Positions 1 to 10,573 of a stretch of DNA of 64,000 bases are shown here, piece by piece. The position numbers and the translations under genes are program-made. The notes beneath the pieces are model-generated. The model saw only the letters and a program-made list of their open reading frames with translations. It had not been told where the DNA came from and did not search any database. Each line of letters opens with the position of its first letter. The stretch's first letter is position 1. The stretch comes from Entrophospora sp. SA101 (taxonomy: Eukaryota; Glomeromycota; Glomeromycetes; Entrophosporales; Entrophosporaceae), in contig CAUDNR010000524.1 of the NCBI GenBank assembly GCA_958430865.1, positions 13,406 through 77,405 of the forward strand, in the 5' to 3' direction.

Positions 1-5
1 ATATG

Positions 6-686
6 TTATAAATTGCTAACTTGGCGCATTTCTGCTCGAATATTCTGTAAGCACGCATAATGCAAAGCGAGTTCAGTCACCATCAATCCATCTGGGTGAT
101 AAATCCACTCTACGACCTTCCTTTGTATTTTAACACATGCTTGGATCTTTTTTCCAACTTCTCTTGCACGTTTGATCCTTCTAATTGCATTTGTCATCCA
201 CAATTCATAGCGACGTAATGTATAACTGTCATCGTATTTACACACAGATTTAGGTTTTTGTGTGATTTTTTGGTATTCTTCATAACTCACACCACAATAT
301 TTATTTCCAGTACAATGAGTGGCCCAATGCTTTTCCATTCCAATATGATGATAATTATTACCCATATTTTTAGTCATTTCTCCGATATATACTAGTTGAT
401 CACAAGAGAAACAGATCGCCATTCCAATTGCAGGTGCGTAACTACACCACCTCATATTTAGTTCTGACCACCATTCTTCTAGCTTCCTAGCTTCAAGATA
501 TTTCTTCCTCCCTCCAGTAGGTAAAAGGTCGTTATCTCTGAAATACTGCAAGCGAGACCAAATTCAATCTTTCCACTCACCAGGAGTTTCATTGGTGTGA
601 ACTTGGGGCATCTGGCAATATTCAGTCCATTCATCATCACTGCATTTAGAACCAGAATGAGCTATTAATCTGCTAAAATTATCCAT
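6..686 (-). pseudogene. Orphan family protein, copy 1, one in-frame TGA
   Basis: A single reading frame runs from an ATG at 686-684 to TAA at 8-6 but is interrupted by one TGA at 566-564, about codon 41. Downstream of the stop the protein has a Cys/His cluster (CFSCDQ, then HW, HCTGNKYC) that could bind zinc, followed by a basic helix with an IQ-like motif (KIQRKVVEWIYHPDG). The same order is seen in a second copy at 27.4-28.0 kb, so this is a genuine family rather than a chance frame. The TGA sits where the other copy reads Gln in a K-Q-I-W context. Function unknown. It is divergent from the nuclease gene at 836, with about 150 bp between starts. Either a recent pseudogene or a gene expressed from an internal start. 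Confidence 0.6.
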
Positions 687-835
687 TTATATGACCTATT
701 TATATAGTATGTTATAAGTGTATATGATTTAACGAGTTATAGTGTATTTAGGGTTTTATACTCTAGAATAATGCCTTTCATTTTTTGTGTGAATTTGAAT
801 AGAAATTCATTTACATAAAATTTTACCAATTCTCA
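687..835. promoter_or_regulatory. Divergent intergenic region between orphan gene and nuclease gene
   Basis: 149 bp separate two divergent starts. Parts of this stretch (a segment with 'gtatttaggg' and one with 'ttcattttttgtg') recur in the same order upstream of the second orphan copy at 27,262-27,390, so it is probably a conserved promoter. No defined factor site was recognised. Confidence 0.35.
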
Positions 836-1561
836 ATGCGATTAAAATTATCCTTGAATGATGCTTGTATTATTGCCAAAGTCCGTGGTGGATCATGCCT
901 TTCAGATAAATTTATCAATGGCAAGTCACCATTATTATGGCGTTGTGCCATAGGACATGAATGGAATGCTTGTTTTACTAGTGTAGTATATAAAAAAACC
1001 TGGTGTCCATATTGTGCGGGCTTTGGTGGAGTTAGACTTACTCTTGAGGATACTAGAAAAATTGCATGTGATAGAAATGGAGAATGCCTTTCCAAAAAAT
1101 TTATCAATGCTAATTTGCCATTATTATGGCGTTGTAGCAAAGGTCACGAATGGAATGCCCGTTTTTCTATTGTAAAAAATCAAAATTCATGGTGTCCATT
1201 CTGTTGTAAATATAAACGTGAAAAAATATGTCATGGAATTGTTTCCAAATATCTTGGACCACCATCTTCTATACGCAGGCCCGATTTTCTTAAAACATTG
1301 GAACATCCAACAGGATTAGAACTTGATATTTATTATCCAGAATTTGGATTCGCGATAGAAGTGCAAGGAAAACAACATAAACATTATATTAGACATTTTC
1401 ATCGAACCCCAGAAGGGTTTAATAAAATGTTAGCACGAGATCAGCTCAAAAAAGAACTTTGCGAAGAGAACAATATTTATTTATTTTATATTTGGTATGA
1501 TGACAAAGACCCTCAAGAGACTATCCGAAAAGAACTTTACAACTTGGGACTTATTGATTAA
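836..1561 (+). CDS. Zinc-ribbon repeat protein with C-terminal Vsr/EDxHD-like nuclease domain
   Basis: An intact intronless 241-residue frame. It has two tandem modules of about 57 residues (roughly 5-61 and 67-124), each with the order LWRC-x-GHEWNA, then W-C-P-x-C, which fits a treble-clef/zinc-ribbon DNA-binding unit. Residues 130-241 contain ELDIYYPEFGFAIEVQG followed by KQHKHY. This is the acidic-x-acidic, Glu-x-x-Gly, His pattern of the PD-(D/E)xK-related Vsr/EDxHD endonucleases found in phage and homing enzymes. The likely role is a sequence-specific DNA endonuclease, possibly mobile; that role is inference. The start is the first ATG and fits the first module well. It lies divergently next to the broken orphan gene and appears to be missing from the related locus near 27.2 kb. 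Confidence 0.6.
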   Translation: MRLKLSLNDACIIAKVRGGSCLSDKFINGKSPLLWRCAIGHEWNACFTSVVYKKTWCPYCAGFGGVRLTLEDTRKIACDRNGECLSKKFINANLPLLWRCSKGHEWNARFSIVKNQNSWCPFCCKYKREKICHGIVSKYLGPPSSIRRPDFLKTLEHPTGLELDIYYPEFGFAIEVQGKQHKHYIRHFHRTPEGFNKMLARDQLKKELCEENNIYLFYIWYDDKDPQETIRKELYNLGLID

Positions 1562-2192
1562 TCATGAAGGTTTTTGCTAATAATATATATTATAATTCAA
1601 TACAAAATTCTGATCATTTTATCGTATTTTGTAAGCGATTATGGGGTTTGAGCGATAAATGGTAAAAAATCGAGATATTAATATGCAGAGCATAGAGTCT
1701 TAGACTCATATATATATATATAGTTGAATGTTCCACAAGATAATTTCTGTAACACTGCTAAATTATTTCTCACTATATGGAATTAATAAAGCCTTTTCCT
1801 TATTGTATATAGCTTTACCGATAAGAAAAAATACAAATGGGACCCAAAAAGGATATGAATGAGGAGAGTCTATTGTTCTTTATCAGTAATAATATCAAAA
1901 TTCATATGTTACGGAACTTGAGATCCGAGATCGCCAAAATTTCTCTTATTTTACACTTTGAATGAGAGATCGCCAGACTGGAAGGTTTAATTTCCCCATA
2001 AAAGGCGAAATATATTTAGTTCTTGACACCCATGACTTAATAGACCTGCCTTATGAAGAAAGATCCGAGAAATGATCAGGTAACGTAATTACTAATGTTT
2101 TTCTTCTAACAGGTTTTCAAGATTATCAAATGAAACTATAAATAAACTGGATTTCTGAAGCATCATTTTTTATCTTCCTGCAATTTTATAAG
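1562..2192. other. Intergenic, no gene seen; holds a 36-bp segment reused at 27.2 kb
   Basis: No convincing coding frame. At 1613-1648 there is a 36-bp segment (including 'tgtaagcgattatggggtt') that is repeated exactly on the minus strand at 27,257-27,221, next to the second orphan gene and the Helitron fragment. A short TA repeat lies near 1710-1720. Confidence 0.5.
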
Positions 2193-2663
2193 GTACGTAC
2201 CACCATCCATTATGTATTATTTATAAGTGAATTTTTCAGTATTCACTAGCAAAGTGTAACTACACCTATATAATCGAAATTCTATTTACTATGTGTCTTT
2301 ATTTTTAGGAAATGCAAAATGTCTAATGTATTTGATATCGATCTCAATTGTCTTATAATTCCTATTAATGGCTTCCATGCCTTTCCGAATGATAGAGTCA
2401 AATTCACAATTCGTATTTCTAATGGATCAGGGGTCAATAAATTACTGGATATGGTTCAGCGTCAGTTAGATGTATTTACTCATGTTTCTTACCAGCTTCG
2501 TGCATTTTCTCCTAGAGCTATAGGATACAACACCATGCAAAACCATAGTAATATTGTATTTCATTTTTCAGGAATCCCCGATCCAAATATTATTCATGTA
2601 CTCATATACTCAGTATCAGAATCGGAACCAGCACCTGCAATTACATTAAAAACCAAAGGATAG
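2193..2663 (+). CDS. Small unknown protein (114 aa) with probable 5' UTR intron
   Basis: The coding frame runs from ATG 2319 to TAG 2663. A strong donor (AAG|GTACGT at 2193) and an acceptor (TTTTTAG ending 2308) directly before the start suggest a 116-bp intron in the 5' leader, which supports a transcribed gene. An upstream ATG at 2312 opens a four-codon frame overlapping the start. The protein begins MSNVFDIDLNCLIIPI and alternates hydrophobic strands with polar turns, as in a small beta-rich fold. It has no membrane segment, signal peptide or recognised motif. Family and function not recognised. Confidence 0.45.
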
Positions 2664-2921
2664 CGGAGCTAGTGTCTCTGACACATAAATAATTAGATTT
2701 TTTTTATATTTGTATTCGCATTATTATTATGTAATAGCGATATGTATTTTTTATTTCGTACAATAAAGCAAGGTTCTATGTAACCATTTGTCTCAATCAG
2801 AATTATGTGGATGTTCATGCTTTATTTTCATTAAAATCACATGCGTTCCACTTTGCTAGAAAAAAAAATTGAATGTGTCTAATACTTTGATATAATACAT
2901 CATTATACATAGGATATTAAT

Positions 2922-3152
2922 ATGTCTTGCAAATCCAGAAATAACAGGCGTAAAACTCAAGGTAAATTTACCACGAATCCTACGCAGTATATACAATTTA
3001 AGAATCTGATTAAATATATGCACGTCATAGAAGGTGAAAATATAGTTATAATTAATAGGAATACGCAAGATACAAAGGCAGTATTCAACTATGAAGAGGT
3101 ATGTAGATATCTCAAAGCGAATAATCTCGATTCAAATATTCTCAGCATGTAG
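2922..3152 (+). CDS. Small basic unknown protein (76 aa)
   Basis: Frame from ATG 2922 to TAG 3152. The N terminus is strongly basic (MSCKSRNNRRKTQGK). A mixed region follows, with VIEGENIVIINRNT and an acidic/aromatic end. No domain recognised. It follows the 114-residue gene by about 260 bp on the same strand, and the antisense frame overlapping it looks like noise. Could be a real small gene or a chance frame. Confidence 0.3.
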   Translation: MSCKSRNNRRKTQGKFTTNPTQYIQFKNLIKYMHVIEGENIVIINRNTQDTKAVFNYEEVCRYLKANNLDSNILSM

Positions 3153-3419
3153 TGGAAAATTATCGGATATGTGTAATAATTAATTAGCTTATTTTTTCCA
3201 GAAAAATTGGTGATCATTAATGTAAGAGTAAATTCAATTATACATGCGAATCAACTTTCCAGGTACATAAAAAAAATATGACAATTAGTTTTCTTCATAA
3301 TGCATTGAGTTTCTTTTCCGCGTCTTACACATATTAAAAATGTGTACAAAAAATATATCGACTAATTTATTAATAAACAGATATACATATATGACAACTT
3401 GATAACAACTGTCTATTTT

Positions 3420-4711
3420 CTAGGGGGAACTGACAGTTGAACTACTTTCTTCTTTTCGACTCGATTTATTAGATGGAGGCGCATTATATAACAAACTAAT
3501 ATTAACTAACAGAATATTCCGTAAAATTAATAAAGATTCCACAAAGTTTGCTACCATAGATGAAGTCGAATGTTGGACTGGTATTTCTGCTTCATGGAGA
3601 TGGTAATAGCGATGCACATCATGTAAATCCCTAATAAGAACATTTAAATATATTTTTCTTCCCGCTATTTGTACTCCAATTATTCCAAATTCATTCTTGA
3701 TAGGTTTACAAGTTTTGCGGACCCAAAACATGCCATCGTTTGCCTCTCTCCATAGTTTTACCCCATCATCACTTTCTTTTTGCACTGTACACGATAAACG
3801 TGAGCATTCAGTGTAGACCAATTCATAGTCTTTATCCCTATGTCTTATTACGAACATAATATCGGGTCGCTTTCCTGATTGGCCACCCCCTCTCCTATCT
3901 GCACTGGCACTACTCTGTCGTTCAAAATTGCTAAGAAATGAAGATCTCCATAAAGGAAGACCTTTTAACGAGGCACAAATTGCAGGCAAGATTATATTAG
4001 TAACATAAGTACCTTCATTTAATTTTTCTACAAAATTGGACCTAAATGCAGGGTTTATCCAAGCATCGTGCCTAATGATAAGATTATTTAATGAGTATAT
4101 TCTTTTAACAGAACTCCCAAAACTCGATAATTTTATATATCCAGATTGGAATACTCACAATGTATCTAGAATCCTTTCAGCAACGTTGGCAAGTTCTTCA
4201 TTTGTTTCCTTCCACATCCCATCGTGTAAAAGCTTTTGTGGTAATCTGAATCCAATATCATCGGTAAAATTTTGCACAAATTCATTACATTTCCTCTGCA
4301 CTATTGATGGAAGGGAGGGCGTCATACGCTGAAGCGGTTCCTAATAAATTAATGTTTTGTAATGCTTTTTGTGAGTAATTCAATGAAATAATATGGAGAT
4401 TCGATCTGGTGCTGATCCTATCTTCCCAGGAAAATCAGACCTTACGAGTTTATAATACCAACCATAAATATATTTCGCAATTCATCTGGCAAGAGACGTA
4501 TAATATCTGAATCATCACTAATAATTTGATTTGCCAGAGGGTCATTCCAAGGAAGTTCTGAAACTGTGACCTCCCCAATTCTCCTATACAATTCCAAAGA
4601 TAGCGCCGATGTGTCTTTTTTCAATTTTCTCTTCAACTTAATTATATTTTCCGAGATTTCTTCTGAATTAAGGATTTCCTCATCTATTGTTACTGCTCCG
4701 ATATTTTTCAA
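3420..4711 (-). pseudogene. Three-exon family gene, 5' truncated; 'GKRPDIMFV...ECSR' protein
   Basis: Three coding blocks on the minus strand. Block 1 (4711-about 4443) ends before GTAAGG. Block 2 (about 4344-4161) ends at a GTGAGT donor. Block 3 (about 4073-3420) follows a TTATCATTAG acceptor and reads through in matching phase to a stop. No ATG opens block 1, where a stop lies upstream, and the phase across the first intron does not fit, so the gene looks truncated or decayed. Block 3 has GKRPDIMFVIRHRDKDYELVY, then ECSR, an order resembling a PD-(D/E)xK nuclease core (PD, then E-x-x-R/K), though this is tentative. I recall similar proteins as an expanded Rhizophagus family with no assigned function. 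Confidence 0.45.
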
Positions 4712-5095
4712 ACTACGAACGATTTTGTAAGAGACTTTAAACTAGTGCAGATATAAATTGTTAGTTTGGAATTCCAAATTAATGCTGAAATATTTCAAAG
4801 GGCGCATGCGCTGTCAGATTATAACCAAAGCTCTCTCTTTGTGAGGTTAGCTACTCCATCACGCGGATAGAACTTTGTGTGATACTAAATTATCAACATA
4901 AAACCAAGCATAGGCTTTCAACTTAAACATTCCTCCCCCGGTGAGGAATTTCCTGGCGTGGGACTAAATGGAATGCCTAAGCTGACATGTTTGTTTTTTC
5001 AGAGGTATCACTTCTGCACTTCATCATTCAAAAATATTAATATAGATATATCTTTAATGACTTACTTCTGAGAGAATTTCAAGTAGAGTCACATA
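4712..5095. other. Intergenic, nothing recognised
   Basis: No coding frame, RNA gene or repeat was recognised between the truncated family gene and the left hAT terminus. Confidence 0.4.
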
Positions 5096-5605
5096 TAGAG
5101 GCCTGCAAATGGGACCCAACCTGGCCCGGACCCGCATTGCGGGTTGGGTCCGGGTGGACATAATTAATGAATGCGGGTTGGACCCGGGTTGATAATGTGT
5201 TAAAGGATTTTCTATTCAAATAAAATGAATAAAACAAGTAATTTGAATAAAATGAATAATTGAATAATTCAAATAAAATAATTTTGAGATTGAGTTGTAT
5301 TACAAATAGAAATTTTGTGAATAATTATTTATTCACAAGAAAAAAAATATTAACATTGTAACAATTTAAACTTTAATCAGTGAATAAACAAGGAAATAAA
5401 CTAAACATTAATGTAAAACAAATTAACTTTATGTTTTTACTAAATATGTCTAGAATATTTATATAGATAAGATTATCTGTATTTCTTATCATTATAAATA
5501 ATAGATATTTATTTTAAGAATAAAAAATAACCACAATTAAAATATTTGTTTGTAAGAGAGGTCAATTTGTTTTTTTTTAAGTAATTCCTTACAAACATTC
5601 AAACA

Positions 5606-8093
5606 ATGACAAGTGACTTATCAACAAATGAAATATTGACTAAATTAAGGGCAGAAGAGTTATTTTATAGAGACAAAAATGTAAATAGTGTAAATAACAA
5701 TAATGTTAAAAGTGAAGTTTGGCTGAGGTTTGTTGAAATTGTAGATGCAAATAATAAATACATTGGATATGTTGCTTGCAAGAATTGTGATCAGATATAT
5801 AAATACAACTATAAGGATGGAACATCTAGTTTGAAACGCCATGTATGTCATCGTGCATTAAACAATCAACCAAAAATTACTTCTTTTATAGAAAATAAAA
5901 TGGTTCCAGCAATTGCTAAAGAAACTACAGCAAAAAAAATCATGGAGTTTGTTTGCAAAGATTTACGTCCATTTGAAATCATCAACGGTTCTGGGTTTCG
6001 TGAGTTTGCACAAGAAATGATAAATATTGGTTCTGTACATGGATGTATATCAATTGATAATTTGTTACCACACCCAACAACTGTATCTAGAAATGTAATA
6101 AAAGCAGCAGAATCAATCAAATCATCATTGGCTGGAAAATTGACTGACATTTTTCAAAAAACTGGTGGTGCTTTTACTACAGATTTATGGACGGATGATT
6201 ACAATAAAATTAGTTATATTTCATTAACTGTTCATTATATTGAGAATTGGGATTTGAAAGATCAAGTTCTAGCTGCTGTTAAATTTCCTGAAGACAATCA
6301 TACAGCTGAAAATACTAGAAGAACTGTCTTTAATATATTGAGAGGGTATAATCTTTCTCCAAGTGTTAATATGAAAAGATATGCCTTTGTAACTGATTCT
6401 GGTTCTAATTTTGTTGCTGCTTTTCGTGCCTATAACCACTTAGCCTGCTTAGCTCATAGGTAATTTTTTAATTATTTAATTTTTTTCTTAAGTTGTATTT
6501 TTTTTTTCAATTAAAATGTATTTTATGCTTAGGATTAATACAGTGTTAGATACTTCCTTCAAAGAAAACAATTTTCAATTATCTTCTATAATAAATACAA
6601 TTGATGGTTGTAAATCATTAGTTACATTTTTTAAACAAAGTTCTTTGTATTCCAAATTGGAAAAAACGCTCAAACAAGAATCTAAAACAAGGTGGAACAG
6701 TAAATTAGAAATGCTTGAATCTGTTTATGACCAATTTGAAACAATTTATAATCTTCTTGAAGAAAGAGATGAGTTGTACAGACTTGAAGATGTGGATTTG
6801 CAAACATTAGAAAATTTAGTAATATTCCTAAAGAAATTTAAAGAAGCAAGTCAATGTCTAGAAGCTTCTAAACAACCTACATTACATTTAGTAATTCCTT
6901 GGTATAAATCATTATTAATGCACTGTCAAATAAATCCATCTGATAATGAGACCTTAAAGCAAATGAAAGAAGTTGTTGCTGAAAAAATCATTGAAAAGAT
7001 TATAATAAATGATTTACATAAATTAGCCATTTTTTTTGATCCACGCATGAAACAGTTAAAAATTTTAGATCCTAATGATGCTAATTGGGTAAGAAGTGAA
7101 ATTAGAAGTCAATGTTTTGATATATCAATTCAAAATAATAATGGTGATGATAATGATAGTGATAATAATCCTAATAATGAGATTAGTGGAAGAGAAAGAT
7201 TGCCAAAAAAATCAAAAAAATCAAATATGAATTTTTTAGATTTCAGTCAATATTATGATTCAAGTGATGAAGATGAAAATAATACAGATGAGATTGATCA
7301 GTATTTATTATTGAAAATACAAAAGGATTCAGATTTAGATATATTACAATGGTGGAAGGATCATCAACTCCAATATCCAAAGCTTGCAATATTAAGTGCT
7401 TATTATCTTTCAGTAGAAGCTTCTAAACAACCTACATTACATTTAGTAATTCCTTGGTATAAATCATTATTAATGCACTGTCAAATAAATCCATCTGATC
7501 ATGAGACCTTAAAGCAAATGAAAGAAGTTGTTGCTGAAAAAATCATTGAAAAGATTATAATAAATGATTTACATAAATTAGCCATTTTTTTTGATCCACG
7601 CATGAAACAGTTAAAATTTTTAGATCCTAATGATGCTAATTGGGTAAGAAGTGAAATTAGAAGTCAATGTTTTGATATATCAATTCAAAATAATAATGGT
7701 GATGATAATGATAGTGATAATAATCCTAATAATGAGATTAGTGGAAGAGAAAGATTGCCAAAAAAATCAAAAAAATCAAATATGAATTTTTTAGATTTCA
7801 GTCAATATTATGATTCAAGTGATGAAGATGAAAATAATACAGATGAGATTGATCAGTATTTATTATTGAAAATACAAAAGGATTCAGATTTAGATATATT
7901 ACAATGGTGGAAGGATCATCAACTCCAATATCCAAAGCTTGCAATATTAAGTGCTTATTATCTTTCAGTTCCATCTTCTAGTGCATCAAGTGAGAGAGAA
8001 TTTAGTGCAGTGGGATTAACTATTAATCAGCTTCGTACAAATTTAAACCCACAAACAGTAGACAGTATACTTGTATTACGAAGTGCACTTTAA
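5606..8093 (+). CDS. hAT transposase, two exons, with internal 185-codon tandem duplication
   Basis: Exons 5606-6459 and 6533-8093 join across a 73-bp GT-AG intron in phase (CLAHR|INTVLD), giving 804 residues. The N terminus has a BED-like zinc finger (C-x2-C, then H-x4-H: YVACKNCDQ...LKRHVCH). The middle holds the RNase H-like core, including TTDLWTDDYNKISYISLTVH with a catalytic-type Asp and AFVTDSGSNFVAAF, followed by CLAHR. The C terminus is the dimerisation region (SSSASSEREFSAVGL). Codons 6861-7415 are repeated at 7416-7970 with only two base changes. The second copy leads directly into the dimerisation end. The frame is fully open. The duplication inserts an extra acidic linker and part of the helical region, so activity is uncertain. 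No such duplication is usual for hAT transposases. Confidence 0.85.
6861..7970 (+). repeat. 555-bp perfect-frame tandem duplication in transposase
   Basis: Unit 6861-7415 and unit 7416-7970, each starting 'gaagcttctaaacaacc'. I see two differences: aat/cat in the context gat-N-gag, and one a/t in the aaaattttta context. Both change an amino acid (Asn/His, Ile/Phe). The unit length is divisible by three, so the frame is kept. Confidence 0.9.
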
Positions 8094-8220
8094 TAAATGT
8101 TATTTTTATATATAAATACAATATTAATAAATATATATATTAACATAGCATGTTAAATATAGATAATATGTTAAATATTAATATGAAAAAAATAAAAATT
8201 TTTTTGATCCTTTATAAAAC

Positions 8221-8412
8221 TGGTTGATGCGGGTTGGTGCGGGTTGGTCTGGGTCCGGGTTGGTAATTGGAAATTTTTTTGTGTACGGGTTGGGTCAGGG
8301 TTTAGAAATTATGATTTGATACGGGTCCGGGTTGGGTTGGGTTTAGAAATTATGATTTGATGCGGGTCCGGGTTGGGTCCGGGTTTAATTATATGGCAAA
8401 TGCAGGCCTCTA
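8221..8412. repeat. Right subterminal GGGTTGGGTCCGGGT array and TIR of hAT
   Basis: At least six GGGTTGG/GGGTCCGGG blocks. Two direct units of about 42 bp each contain 'ttagaaattatgatttgat' followed by 'cgggtccgggttgggt' (starts near 8302 and 8342). The matching left block lies at 5115-5190. The high GC content stands out against the AT-rich surroundings. Confidence 0.7.
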
Positions 8413-8461
8413 ATTAGAACTAGCCGATGGTCAAGAATGACAATGTGATTTTTGTGTCTTA

Positions 8462-8980
8462 GACTATGATGATCCAAATAACCTCGCTTTAAATACTGCT
8501 CTTGCTACCCACGAAATGGTAGCATTAGACAAAAAGACTGGTGATTATACTGACACAGCTTTTATTTGTAACGAATGTAAACAAGATTTTGATAGTAATG
8601 TTCTTCCTTGGTGCGAAAAGTGTGGTAGAACAAAAAGAAATAGAAAGAGATGTTTTTGTCATTTAGAGAAAGACAAATTAACTCAACTTGTTTCTGAAGA
8701 AGACTTGATGTCTAGGTCATTTAGTTACCATTTAGAAAACAAGACTAGAGAACTAGAAAAAGAATTATCCACTAAAGAAGAGTTAAACATTGAAAGAGAA
8801 GAAGTAGCCAAGTTTCAGGAAAAATCTGAAGAGTTAAGTAAAAAGCAAAAACAGGAGTTATTAGATAAGATAAAAAGTTTAGAAGAAAAAATTAATCATC
8901 TAGAAGAAGAAAACAGGAAATTAAAAGATCAACAGAATGGTCAAATTGCTCAAATTGAAGTCAAAGAGACTAAAAGATGA
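8462..8980 (+). CDS. Cys-cluster plus coiled-coil protein, probably 5' incomplete
   Basis: The open frame extends upstream of the first ATG (8516) to about 8440 with plausible coding sequence (DYDDPNNLALNTALATHE), so the ATG at 8516 may not be the true start and an upstream exon may be missing. The protein has C-x2-C (FICNECKQDF), then C-x2-C (WCEKCGRTKR) and CFCH, which fits a zinc ribbon. A highly charged helix of about 85 residues rich in Glu/Lys with a heptad pattern follows, indicating a coiled coil. It starts only about 50 bp after the hAT terminus, so the transposon may have separated it from its 5' part. Family not recognised. Confidence 0.4.
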   Translation, partial: DYDDPNNLALNTALATHEMVALDKKTGDYTDTAFICNECKQDFDSNVLPWCEKCGRTKRNRKRCFCHLEKDKLTQLVSEEDLMSRSFSYHLENKTRELEKELSTKEELNIEREEVAKFQEKSEELSKKQKQELLDKIKSLEEKINHLEEENRKLKDQQNGQIAQIEVKETKR

Positions 8981-9590
8981 TCTTGACTGAAAATAAAAAA
9001 GTAATTGAGGAAATTTCCCTCTGTATAAATTAAAATTCATTCCACCTATTAAAGAAAATGGTAGTTATTTCCATTTAAAGATTTTTGCTTTTTATTAGGT
9101 GATAATGCATCTTCATGCTGCTTTCTTTTTCCAACATTTATTATTTTTCTTTCTTCTTGGTAAATCTCATAGGTAATTCTTTCTTTTCTTAGATAAGCTT
9201 CCAGTGTTTGAGTATCACTTAATTTGAAAATATAAGGAGCAATTTTTTCACCTTGTTCTTTCTTCAAAATACTTCTGATGGTGCTATAATTCTATGTACG
9301 TACAAACATACGAATGTACGATGTATCATGAACAATGATTTTATGTGGTGATAAAATATTACTTTGTAAAATCCTATAATAATATTGTTATTGTTATTGT
9401 TACTAAGCCATTAACAGATTACCAGGTGTTGTAACAGGGGCCGTAATACTACTTCATTATCAGGAAAAACTCTTATTTAAACCCTTTTTTATTTTTTATA
9501 TTCTGTTAAAAAGTACATATTCTGTGATTTCTAATTTTTTTTTCCTATTACCTTTTTAATTATTATTAATTATTGAAATCATAATTACAT
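8981..9590. other. Intergenic with a weak minus-strand frame
   Basis: A 72-codon minus frame (9267-9049) with a basic, Lys-rich sequence is present but has no supporting context. The rest is AT-rich, with a TTATTG microsatellite near 9383-9400. Confidence 0.3.
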
Positions 9591-9599
9591 TTTCAGCAG

Positions 9600-10042
9600 T
9601 TAATCCCACGAATTCTTTTATCCTGATGGTTAAAGCTTTGAAAGATTACATCATTGAAACCAAACAGAAAAATGGTTCTAGTAACAAATTATTAAACTTG
9701 GTGAAAACAGGAATGAATTAAAAATGATAGATAAAATTGAGCATATACTGCAACATTTTAGTGGTTGTCAAAATTTTCATGTTGTGTGAATTAATTAATT
9801 TCTTTTCTATTAGGATGTAATTCTATTCCTTTTAGATAATTTTGTTTCTAAATGAACTTATAAATCTTGAAGATGATGAACTTTATAACTTAGGTGTCCA
9901 AAGTATTGATCATCCAGCAACAAGTTCTAGTGGAAAATGGATGAAAAAAAAATTTTTTGACGAATTAATGTATATTACATTTGATCAACCAATAAAAATT
10001 TGCATAAGTCACATGATATGCTCGTCATGGAGTATTTTCTGA
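9600..10042 (+). pseudogene. Remnant coding fragments of an unknown gene
   Basis: Two short blocks on the plus strand look coding. About 9600-9721 (NPTNSFILMVKALKDYI...) follows an AG and ends in TAA. 9842-10042 (NELINLEDDELYNLGVQS...) contains an acidic helix and a KWMKKKFFDELM helix. No joining intron with matching phase was found. Likely remains of one multi-exon gene; function unknown. Confidence 0.3.
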
Positions 10043-10573
10043 GTTTGATTTCAATATTAGCATTAGTATTGTATAAAATCCAATTATGATTGTTTACAAA
10101 GACTAACAAATGATTGCTTTTGAGTAATATTTGTCTTTAATTACAATGTTTACACCACTTTTTGAAAGAGACTTTTTTAAGGTTTTTAAGTTATTAATTA
10201 CGAGTTTTTTAAGTTTAATAACTTAAAACTGATTGGGAAAAAGATTTTTACGCCATCACACTAATTGAGAAAGGCGGGTCATAATATTAATGTTAATATG
10301 GAAAGGGAAAGGGAAAATTTTCTAAAATTCATGCAAAAAAATATAATTTTATTTTGATAATAATAAAACAATTCGTTTATTATATATAAAGAAAACGTTT
10401 AAAAAAAATAATTAAATGAAAATGAAAAATCCGAGCCAATAAAGCGAGTTTCAAGTTTTCATTCTGTTTTTATTATTATGGCTGTGGGTAGATAGATTTT
10501 GAAATTTTCTATAAAAATCAATTTTTAATAAGAGAATGTTGTAATTTTGATCTACATAGTTGAAACCAACCTC
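10043..10573. other. Intergenic upstream of the amidase gene
   Basis: AT-rich, with no gene seen. It presumably contains the promoter of the downstream Nit2-like gene, but no factor site was identified with confidence. Confidence 0.4.

Larger units (their letters stand above)
5096..8412 (+). mobile_element. hAT DNA transposon
   Basis: Terminal inverted repeats are TAGAGGCCTGCA at 5096-5107 and its reverse complement at 8401-8412. Both ends hold GC-rich subterminal repeats (CCCGGACCC / GGGTTGGGTCCGGGT), unlike the AT-rich interior; such repeats are typical transposase-binding arrays of hAT elements. Inside is one spliced transposase gene with a BED-type finger and hAT dimerisation end. The expected 8-bp target duplication was not found ('gtcacata' left, 'attagaac' right), so either a flank has been rearranged or the ends are slightly misplaced. 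Confidence 0.85.

Noticed and set aside
823..1140. Minus-strand frame over the nuclease gene
   Set aside because: Antisense shadow of the two repeated zinc modules, which explains its own internal repetition.
5088..8420. 8-bp target duplication of the hAT element
   Set aside because: The flanking 8-mers do not match in any register tried around the TIR ends.
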